From Nocardioides ganghwensis (GTDB lineage: Bacteria > Actinomycetota > Actinomycetes > Propionibacteriales > Nocardioidaceae), in the NCBI RefSeq assembly GCF_014779655.1, contig NZ_JACXYX010000008.1:163613-227612 (forward strand): DNA of 64,000 bases. The letters run 5' to 3'. A model generated the notes under the pieces. The model had not been told where the DNA came from and searched no databases. It saw only the letters and a list, made by a program, of their open reading frames with translations. Positions within the stretch are counted from its first letter, which is position 1, and each line of letters begins with the position of its first letter. The position numbers and the translations under genes are program-made. This document shows positions 58,796 through 64,000 of this stretch, one piece after another.

Positions 58796-59458
58796 GTGCA
58801 CGTCGTGATCATGGGCTGTGGCCGCGTCGGCTCGACGCTCGCCCGCAGCCTCGAGGACCGCAACCACACGGTGTCCGTCATCGACAGCGAGCCCGACTCC
58901 TTCCGGCGCCTGGGCCCTGAGTTCAACGGCGACAAGATCACCGGCTACGGCTTCGACCAGCAGGTGCTGGAGAAGGCCGGGATCCGGCGGGCGGACGCCT
59001 TCGCCGCGGTCTCCAGCGGGGACAACTCCAACATCATCGCCGCGCGCGTCGCTCGCGAGACGTTCGGCCTGCAGCAGGTCGTCGCCCGCATCTACGACCC
59101 CGGTCGCGCAGAGGTCTACCAGCGCCTCGGGATCACGACGGTCGCCACGGTCAAGTGGACCGCCGACCAGATCCTGCGCCGCATCCTGCCCGCCGGCGCG
59201 GAGCCCGACTTCCGCGACCCGTCCGGCACCATCCGGGTCGACCACGTCCCGGTGCCCGAGGCGTGGATCGGCAACCGGACGGTCGAGTTCCAGATGCAGT
59301 CGCGCAGCCGGATCGCGTGGATCGACCGCCTCGGCGAGGGAATGCTGCCCACGCGCGAGACGGTCCTGCAGGAGGGCGACATGATCCACCTCGTCATCCG
59401 CGAGGAGAACGCCGCCCACGCGTACGCCGTGCTCGAGGCCGGCCCCCAAGACGACTGA
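58796..59458 (+). CDS. ceoB: TrkA-type K+ uptake regulator, CeoB-like
   Basis: A 220-residue cytoplasmic RCK protein. The RCK_N dinucleotide fold starts VHVVIMGCGRVGSTLARSLEDRNHTVSVID; RCK_C (about 140-218) contains VPVPEAWIGNRTVEF and LQEGDMIHLVI. It gates K+ channels or transporters in response to NAD(H). GTG start, leaderless. Paired with the next gene as in M. tuberculosis ceoBC. Confidence 0.95.
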   Translation: MHVVIMGCGRVGSTLARSLEDRNHTVSVIDSEPDSFRRLGPEFNGDKITGYGFDQQVLEKAGIRRADAFAAVSSGDNSNIIAARVARETFGLQQVVARIYDPGRAEVYQRLGITTVATVKWTADQILRRILPAGAEPDFRDPSGTIRVDHVPVPEAWIGNRTVEFQMQSRSRIAWIDRLGEGMLPTRETVLQEGDMIHLVIREENAAHAYAVLEAGPQDD

Positions 59459-59475
59459 AGGAGCACAGCACACAC

Positions 59476-60141
59476 ATGCGCGTCGCCATCGCCGGAGCCG
59501 GAGCCGTGGGTCGTTCGATCGCGCGGGAGCTGATCGAGAACGGCCACCAGGTCCTGCTCATCGACAAGAACCCGTCCGCGATCCGTCCCGAGCGCGTGCC
59601 CAACGCCGAGTGGCTCCTCGCCGACTCCTGTGAGCTGTCCTCCCTCGCGGAGGCCCAGCTCGGCAAGTGCGACGTGGTCATCGCCGCCACCGGCGACGAC
59701 AAGGCGAACCTGGTGACCTCGCTGCTGGCGAAGACCGAGTTCGGCGTGCCGCGCACGGTCGGCCGCGTCAACCACCCCAACAACGAGTGGCTGTTCACCG
59801 AGGCGTGGGGGGTCGACGTCAACGTGTCGACGCCGCGCATCATGTCCGCGCTCGTGGAGGAGGCCGTCTCGATCGGCGACCTCGTCCGCCTCTTCACCTT
59901 CCGGCAGGGCAACGCCAACCTCGTCGAGCTCACCCTGTCGGCCGACTCGCCCTACGTCGGCACGCCGGCCGGGCTGGTCCCCTTCCCCGAGAACTGCGCC
60001 CTCGTGACGATCCTGCGCGACGGGCAGGTCTACACCCCGGAGGCCGAGCAGCCCCTCGAGTCGGGTGACGAGCTGCTGTTCGTGGTGCCGGCCGAGGTCG
60101 AGCACGAGCTCGAGCAGCTGCTCTCCCCCGGCCACGCCTGA
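59476..60141 (+). CDS. ceoC: TrkA-type K+ uptake regulator, CeoC-like
   Basis: A 221-residue RCK protein. RCK_N: MRVAIAGAGAVGRSIARELIENGHQVLLIDK and VVIAATGDDKANL; RCK_C from about 140 (VELTLSADSPYVGTPAG, then ESGDELLFVV). It lies 17 bases after ceoB, with AAGGAG upstream. Presumably forms a hetero-oligomer with CeoB; the partner transporter in this window is the KimA-like permease across the divergent promoter. Confidence 0.95.
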   Translation: MRVAIAGAGAVGRSIARELIENGHQVLLIDKNPSAIRPERVPNAEWLLADSCELSSLAEAQLGKCDVVIAATGDDKANLVTSLLAKTEFGVPRTVGRVNHPNNEWLFTEAWGVDVNVSTPRIMSALVEEAVSIGDLVRLFTFRQGNANLVELTLSADSPYVGTPAGLVPFPENCALVTILRDGQVYTPEAEQPLESGDELLFVVPAEVEHELEQLLSPGHA

Positions 60142-60159
60142 GCTCCCACGCCCGTCCGC

Positions 60160-60876
60160 TCAGCCCGGTGCCGCGTCCGGTTCGACCGGCGTCCGGTTGC
60201 GCGAGAGCAGCCAGACCATGGAGGCCAGCGCCGCGAGCTGGAGCGGCCAGCCCAGGGCGATCTTGAGCACGCCGAGTGCCGCGATGGCGGCGTCCGGGTC
60301 CATCGAGCCCGAGCTCCCTGCCAGCCAGATCGGAGCCTGGATGACCACCCGGAGGACGCACGGCGCCACCAGCAGCCAGGTGAGCCTGTTGCAGAGCTTC
60401 ACGATCTGCTTGTCGGAGTGCCACGCGGTCGGATCACCGGTGATGCTGCCGACCATGAACCCCACCAGCGGCCAGCCGATGAGGCAGGTGAAGGCCAGCA
60501 CCACCGCGTACCCGCCGTTGTAGAGCAGACCGGGCAGGAAGTAGGCGAGCGCCTGGTCCTGCTCCGACCCGCCGGACGCCGCGGAGCGCTGGACGAAGAA
60601 CCAGCCGATGCCGATGCCGAGGAGCGCGTTGACGACGAACTGCACCGTCGAGCGCTGCACCAGGCGGATGACGAGGAGCAGGAGCGCCGCCCCGATGCTC
60701 ACCGCGAGGGCGCGGTCGAGGTCGCGCATCGTCAGCCAGGTGACGGTGAACAGGATCGTGGGCACCGCCGCCTCGGCCATGCCGCGGCGGCCACCGAGCG
60801 CCTTGGACAGCTGCTGGCGCACCACCGCCTCGACGGTGTCGGTGCCCGGCGGGTGGTGGCCGGTGGTGCCGCTCAC
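60160..60876 (-). CDS. DUF3159 membrane protein
   Basis: A 238-residue protein with about five membrane helices (for example AAVPTILFTVTWLTMRDL, ALLLLVIRLVQ, LLGIGIGWFFVQRS, YAVVLAFTCLIGWPLVGFMVG). The motif ITGDPTAWHSDKQIVKLCNRLTWLLVAPCVLRVVIQAPIWLAG is that of DUF3159. Function unknown. GTG start at 60876 overlaps the OB-fold gene as GTGA. Confidence 0.9.
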   Translation of the reverse strand: MSGTTGHHPPGTDTVEAVVRQQLSKALGGRRGMAEAAVPTILFTVTWLTMRDLDRALAVSIGAALLLLVIRLVQRSTVQFVVNALLGIGIGWFFVQRSAASGGSEQDQALAYFLPGLLYNGGYAVVLAFTCLIGWPLVGFMVGSITGDPTAWHSDKQIVKLCNRLTWLLVAPCVLRVVIQAPIWLAGSSGSMDPDAAIAALGVLKIALGWPLQLAALASMVWLLSRNRTPVEPDAAPG

Positions 60877-61235
60877 GGGCGGAGCTCGTAGCGCGGGTTG
60901 AACATGATGGGTACGCCGCCCTGGCGGCCGATGCAGCCGGCGACCGTCATCGAGCGGCCGGGGTCGACGCCACTGATCCGACGCCGGCCCAGCCACACGA
61001 CGGTGATCACACCGGAGCCGTCGTCCAGCTCGGCCTCGAGTGCCGGTACGCCGCCCCGTGGGCGGAGAGTCACCGTGCGCAGGACGCCGTTGACGACGAC
61101 GTGCTCGCGCTCGGGGGCGTCGGCGATGGCCAGAGCCTCCGCCGTCGCGTGCGACTCACGCAGGTCACGCTGGTGCGCCTCGGAGCTGTCGGCCCACTTC
61201 GAGAGGGCCTGCCGCAGCCGGCTCTTCTCGCCCAT
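60873..61235 (-). CDS. OB-fold nucleic-acid-binding domain protein
   Basis: A 120-residue protein: a helical N-terminus, then an OB fold from about residue 45 (VVVNGVLRTVTLRPRGGVPALEAELDDGSGVITVVWLGRRRISGVDPGRSMTVAGCIG). The pattern GxV, DDGSG, WLGRR is that of the RecG/tRNA-anticodon-type OB fold. ATG at 61235 lies three bases from the DUF3710 stop. Function not known; conserved next to dut in actinobacteria. Confidence 0.88.
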   Translation of the reverse strand: MGEKSRLRQALSKWADSSEAHQRDLRESHATAEALAIADAPEREHVVVNGVLRTVTLRPRGGVPALEAELDDGSGVITVVWLGRRRISGVDPGRSMTVAGCIGRQGGVPIMFNPRYELRP

Positions 61236-61238
61236 CGC

Positions 61239-61901
61239 TCACCTGACCCGTCGGGCGTCGTCCGGCAGCGTGACGGGCAGGGGCTCACCCACCGGCATCG
61301 CCTGCTCACCGCGGCGTACGACCACCTGTGCGAGCGCGTCCTCCCACTCGGAGGTGGCGTCCGGGTCGAGCGCAGGCCGGCCGAGGAAGGACGCGCGCAG
61401 CATCCATCGGTCGCCGTTGATCCCGAGGATGCGCGAGGGCTGGGTCGCGGCCGTGCCGTCTGGTCGCTTCACCGGCATCTGGCAGACCAGCTCGGTGCCC
61501 CATCGACCCTCGCGCTCGGTCGCTTGGCCGCCGCGGCGCACCATGTCCTCGGCGATCTGCGGTCGGACGTCGGACCAGAGGTCGCCGTTGCGGGGCGCCG
61601 CGAACGCCTGGAACTCGCACGCGCCGTCCGACCCGGCGAGCATGACCGCGCGCACCTGGCCGGTCTTCTCGTCGACCTGGAGGCGCAGCTCGCGCTCGGC
61701 GATCGCCGGCACCAGCAGGGAGCCGAGGTCGGCGCGCTCGATGCCGTCGCCCTCGACCTGGGAGACGTCGAACGGACCCGAGGCTCCCGCGGCAGTCACG
61801 GATCGCTCGCCCGCGGCCTCGGCGCCCTCGTCCGGGGCGCTCCGGTCTGCGGCGTCCTCCGCGGACGCCTGGGCGGCCTCTGCCTTGCGGCGGAACTTCA
61901 C
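61239..61901 (-). CDS. DUF3710 protein
   Basis: A 220-residue soluble protein with an Ala/Asp-rich, probably disordered N-terminus (1-40). The DUF3710 core starts GPFDVSQVEGDGIERADLGSLLVPAIAERELRLQVDE and has LVCQMPVKRPDG and ILGINGDRWMLRASFLGRPALDP. Function unknown. GTG start at 61901. It forms dut-DUF3710-OB-DUF3159 in the same order as Rv2697c-Rv2693c of M. tuberculosis. Confidence 0.9.
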   Translation of the reverse strand: MKFRRKAEAAQASAEDAADRSAPDEGAEAAGERSVTAAGASGPFDVSQVEGDGIERADLGSLLVPAIAERELRLQVDEKTGQVRAVMLAGSDGACEFQAFAAPRNGDLWSDVRPQIAEDMVRRGGQATEREGRWGTELVCQMPVKRPDGTAATQPSRILGINGDRWMLRASFLGRPALDPDATSEWEDALAQVVVRRGEQAMPVGEPLPVTLPDDARRVR

Positions 61902-61946
61902 GTCAGCACTCCTTCGATCAGCGCTCGTCTCGACACGGGCCCCGGC

Positions 61947-62453
61947 TCACGCGCGCGAACCGGTACCCGTAGAACCGTAGCCCCCGGCGCCCCGGACCGA
62001 CTCCGGCAGCACCCCCACCTCGACGAACCGCGCCCGCTCGAACCGCTGGATCACCAGCTGGGCGATCCGGTCGCCACGCCTGAGCACGACGGGTTCGACG
62101 GGGTCGTGGTTGATCAGCAACACCTTGATCTCGCCCCGGTAGCCGGCGTCGACCGTTCCGGGAGCGTTGACGATGGACAGCCCGTGACGCGCGGCCAGGC
62201 CGGAGCGCGGGTGCACCAGGGCGACGTACCCGTCCGGGAGCGCGATCGACAGGCCCGTCGGAACGAGCGCGCGCTCGCCGGGCGCGAGCTCGACGTCGAC
62301 AGCGGCGTGCAGGTCGGCACCGGCGTCCCCGGGGTGGGCGTACGACGGAACCGGCAGGCCGGGGTCGAGGCGGACGACGGCGACCTCGAGGTCGGGGTCG
62401 AGGTCGGGGTCGAGGTCGCGGGCGGGAGCTTGGCTTGGGTCGTGGTCGGGCAC
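61947..62453 (-). CDS. dut: dUTP diphosphatase
   Basis: A 168-residue trimeric enzyme that hydrolyses dUTP to dUMP. All five motifs can be seen: [44 protein letters not shown] and the C-terminal GGYGSTG. The N-terminal 25 residues are an extension with [11 protein letters not shown], coded by 12-bp repeats. The GTG at 62453 gives the only start near a promoter (TAGATT eight bases upstream); more upstream frame overlaps the divergent gene. Confidence 0.96.
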   Translation of the reverse strand: MPDHDPSQAPARDLDPDLDPDLEVAVVRLDPGLPVPSYAHPGDAGADLHAAVDVELAPGERALVPTGLSIALPDGYVALVHPRSGLAARHGLSIVNAPGTVDAGYRGEIKVLLINHDPVEPVVLRRGDRIAQLVIQRFERARFVEVGVLPESVRGAGGYGSTGTGSRA

Positions 62454-62461
62454 GAGGACTG

Positions 62462-62473
62462 AATCTATAGGCT
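62462..62473. promoter_or_regulatory. Overlapping divergent -10 hexamers of dut and DUF3093
   Basis: TAGATT on the minus strand (62467-62462) serves dut and TAGGCT on the plus strand (62468-62473) serves the DUF3093 gene seven bases before its GTG. Only 27 bases separate the two starts. Confidence 0.55.
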
Positions 62474-62480
62474 CTGCGCC

Positions 62481-62939
62481 GTGGACTACGCCGAACGCCT
62501 CACCGTTCCGCTGCGCTGGTGGGCGCAGGGCACGATGCTCGTGGCGTCCCTGTGGCTGGCGCTCGTCGTCGCCGTGCCCGAGGCCCTCGCATGGTCGATC
62601 AGCGGCGCCGCGCTCGCTCTCATGGTGGCCCTGTTCCTCGCGTACGGGCGCGCGCGGGTCGCCGTGGACGGGACGACCTTCCGCGCCGGGCGTGCCCACA
62701 TCCCGATCGATCTCGTGGGAGAGGTCACCGCCCTCGACGCGGAGGGCGTACGCCGCCAGGCCGGTGTCGACGCCGACGCCCGAGCACATCTCGTGCTGCG
62801 GCCGTACCTCAAGCGGGGCGTGCGGGTCGACATCGACGACCCGGCCGATCCCACGCCGTACTGGCTCGTCAGCTGCCGGCGGCCCGACGCGCTCGTCTCA
62901 GCCTTCGAGGCGGGGCGGGCTCGCCGGACCGCTGGATAG
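62481..62939 (+). CDS. DUF3093 membrane protein
   Basis: A 152-residue protein with two adjacent membrane helices near the N-terminus ([21 protein letters not shown] and [16 protein letters not shown]), then a PH-like soluble domain: [77 protein letters not shown]. Function unknown; conserved next to dut. GTG start at 62481. Its TAG stop is part of the -10 hexamer of the next gene. Confidence 0.9.
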   Translation: MDYAERLTVPLRWWAQGTMLVASLWLALVVAVPEALAWSISGAALALMVALFLAYGRARVAVDGTTFRAGRAHIPIDLVGEVTALDAEGVRRQAGVDADARAHLVLRPYLKRGVRVDIDDPADPTPYWLVSCRRPDALVSAFEAGRARRTAG

Positions 62940-62942
62940 GGT
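62937..62942 (+). promoter_or_regulatory. -10 hexamer TAGGGT, leaderless DUF4235 gene
   Basis: TAGGGT begins with the stop codon of the DUF3093 gene and ends six bases before the ATG at 62949. Confidence 0.5.
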
Positions 62943-62948
62943 GACGAC

Positions 62949-63281
62949 ATGGCGTCTTCCTCCAAGGACAACAGCAGCAAGTTCTACTCCGCGTTCTCCC
63001 TCGCCGCAGCCCTCGGCGCCGCGGCGGTGGCCAAGAAGGGACTGAACTCGACCTGGCGCGCCGCCACCGGCAAGAACCCGCCCGCCAACCCGGCCGACCC
63101 CGACGTCAGCCTCGCCGAGGCGGTCATGTGGGCCGCGCTCAGCGGCACCTTGATCGGCGTCGCCCGGATGCTGGCCGCACGGCGCGCCGCCCACTACTAC
63201 GCCCGCTCGACCGGACACCTGCCCCCGCAGCTCCAGAAGGACGGCCAGGACGCCTCCCAGGCGCCGGCTCCCCAGTCCTGA
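62949..63281 (+). CDS. DUF4235 protein
   Basis: A 110-residue protein with a membrane-embedded hairpin: FYSAFSLAAALGAAAVAKKGLNSTWRAATGKNPPANPADPDVSLAEAVMWAALSGTLIGVARMLAARRAAHYY is typical of DUF4235. Function unknown. The TGA stop is part of the first of five CCTGA repeats. Confidence 0.9.
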   Translation: MASSSKDNSSKFYSAFSLAAALGAAAVAKKGLNSTWRAATGKNPPANPADPDVSLAEAVMWAALSGTLIGVARMLAARRAAHYYARSTGHLPPQLQKDGQDASQAPAPQS

Positions 63282-63322
63282 ACCAGTCCTGAATCATCCT
63301 GACCCGACCTGACCCGTCCTGA
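63276..63322. repeat. Five phased (T/A)CCTGA repeats
   Basis: TCCTGA or ACCTGA begins at 63276, 63287, 63297, 63307 and 63317, that is at 11-, 10-, 10- and 10-base steps, one DNA turn each. The first copy includes the DUF4235 stop codon. Confidence 0.75.
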
Positions 63323-63469
63323 TCTGGGCCCAGGCCTTCGAGGCGGACCCCCGTCCGTACGTCGGAGCCGGCAGGCGCGACCCCCGCGGTCGGTGACCCC
63401 GTACGCGTGAACTCCTGAGGCAATCGTGTGCCTCCGGGCTCTCGCGCGCCCGCCGGCGCCCGTGACGCT

Positions 63470-63564
63470 CCCTTGCCCGTGAGTCTCTGGGGGACTCAGG
63501 GGCTGCGCGTGTCTGGGGTCGCGTGCGCTTGCCGGTGAGTCTGTGGGGGACTCACGGGCAAGGG
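63470..63564. repeat. Nested inverted repeats with two hairpin copies
   Basis: CCCTTGCCCGTGAGTC (63470-63485) and its exact complement (63549-63564) flank 63 bases. Each end also carries its own small hairpin, TGAGTCTnTGGGGGACTCA, at 63480-63498 and 63536-63554. Confidence 0.85.
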
Positions 63565-63590
63565 TGGCGGTGGATCGGCGTGCCCCCGTG

Positions 63591-63625
63591 TGGGCCGTGG
63601 GCCGTGGGCCGTGGGCCGTGGGCCG
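63591..63625. repeat. 7-bp tandem repeat TGGGCCG, five copies
   Basis: Five perfect head-to-tail units of TGGGCCG in the intergenic region before the last gene. Confidence 0.9.
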
Positions 63626-63767
63626 TGAAGTGTCCACAGGTGCCGAGGTGGGGGCGTGTACGGGGTGGTTGTGGATGAGCGGGTGCGGGGTGTCGGTCGT
63701 GGGGCGTGGGATGGGGGTACGAGGCGCCGCGACGGGCGGGGGCCGGAGATCGAGAGGGCGAGTGGGC

Positions 63768-64000
63768 GTGAGCGACACGAACGGGGACGAGCCGGTGGAT
63801 GGGCCGGTGGATGGGCCGGTGGATGGGCTGGTGGGTGGGCCGGTGGATGGGCCGGCGGGTGGGCCGGTGCGGGATGCGATGGTGAACTGGTCCGAGGCGG
63901 AGCGGGAGTGGTGGTGGATGGGGCCGTTCGCCGGGCAGGTGCCGGGGCTGGTGCGTCGGGTCAGGCGGATCCTGGATGTCTCGCAGCGGGGGCTGGCGGC
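63768..64000 (+). CDS. Helix-turn-helix (XRE-type) regulator with PVDG repeat start, 5' part
   Basis: The first 77 residues are seen; the gene leaves the window. It starts GTG at 63768 (VSDTNGDEP), then degenerate four-residue repeats (PVDG, LVGG, PAGG) for about 25 residues, coded by 12-bp units. Next come DAMVNWSEAEREWWWMGPFAGQVPGLVRRVRRILDVSQRGLAA, whose end resembles the first helices of an XRE-type HTH (RRILDVSQRGLA). Codon use (GGG, GTG, GAT) differs from the C-rich usage of neighbours. No clear promoter or strong ribosome binding site was found. Confidence 0.6.
   Translation, partial: MSDTNGDEPVDGPVDGPVDGLVGGPVDGPAGGPVRDAMVNWSEAEREWWWMGPFAGQVPGLVRRVRRILDVSQRGLA

Larger units (their letters stand above)
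63282..63767. other. 486-base region without a gene, repeat-rich
   Basis: It holds the phased CCTGA repeats, a nested inverted repeat (63470-63564) and a 7-bp tandem repeat (63591-63625). No open frame here looks like a protein on either strand. G-rich plus-strand composition continues into the next gene. Confidence 0.7.

Noticed and set aside
63591..63625. CRISPR-like array
   Set aside because: Five 7-bp head-to-tail units without spacers; a simple tandem repeat.

Overview
The window is chromosomal DNA from a high-GC actinobacterium, most likely a Nocardioides-like member of the Propionibacteriales. The evidence is the strong C or G bias at third codon positions, the frequent GTG starts, actinobacterial marker genes (mihF, LigD, DUF3093, DUF3159, DUF3710, DUF4235, the MetS small subunit) and two gene blocks in the same order as in Mycobacterium tuberculosis (pyrR to fmt, and dxs to dut). 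I see no rRNA, tRNA, CRISPR array, insertion sequence or prophage.

Layout. (1) 0-19.7 kb, all minus strand: the 5' end of a LigD-type polymerase gene, a secreted repeat protein, then (in transcription order) carA-carB-pyrD-pyrK-like-pyrD1B-like-pyrF-lipoprotein, mihF-gmk-rpoZ-coaBC, metK, priA and def-fmt-mmcQ-rsmB. (2) 19.8-25 kb: an ABC-F ATPase with a short upstream ORF, a CoA-transferase, two VOC proteins, a DUF3060 protein and an isochorismatase. (3) 24.8-28.2 kb: pyrR-pyrB-pyrC-isochorismatase. (4) 28.3-37.9 kb: fatty-acid metabolism, with a fadA2 / fabG4-htdX divergon, tesB, a PAC2 protein and fadA-fadB. (5) 38-53.5 kb: two separate pairs of a SigE-family sigma factor and a membrane beta-propeller-like protein, a MetP-MetS amino-acid importer, dxs, a gene under a LexA box, a thiamine-related pair and aconitase. 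(6) 53.5-63.3 kb: an unusual coiled-coil membrane protein, an RNA methyltransferase, a KimA-like permease divergent from two TrkA-type K+ regulators, then DUF3159, OB-fold, DUF3710, dut, DUF3093 and DUF4235. (7) 63.3-64 kb: a repeat-rich intergenic region with different base usage, leading into a partial helix-turn-helix gene.

How the parts work together. De novo pyrimidine synthesis is complete (carAB, pyrB, pyrC, pyrD, pyrF) and split into two operons. Both operons begin with nearly identical PyrR-type RNA leaders that can hide the ribosome binding site, so they should respond together to UMP. The carA operon also holds a PyrK-like/PyrD1B-like pair whose active-site residues look eroded. 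The fatty-acid genes give a full beta-oxidation set (fadA, fadB, tesB) next to a second thiolase/reductase/dehydratase set.

Regulatory observations. At least eleven start codons lie exactly six bases downstream of a good -10 hexamer, which predicts widespread leaderless transcription. There is also a perfect LexA operator, an 18-bp palindrome at the aconitase promoter and a candidate translation-attenuation leader before the ABC-F gene. The best candidates for undescribed biology are the duplicated sigma/beta-propeller pairs, the degenerate PyrK/PyrD1B module, the ABC-F leader and the 63.3-63.8 kb structured region. All functions are read from sequence alone; no database search was run.
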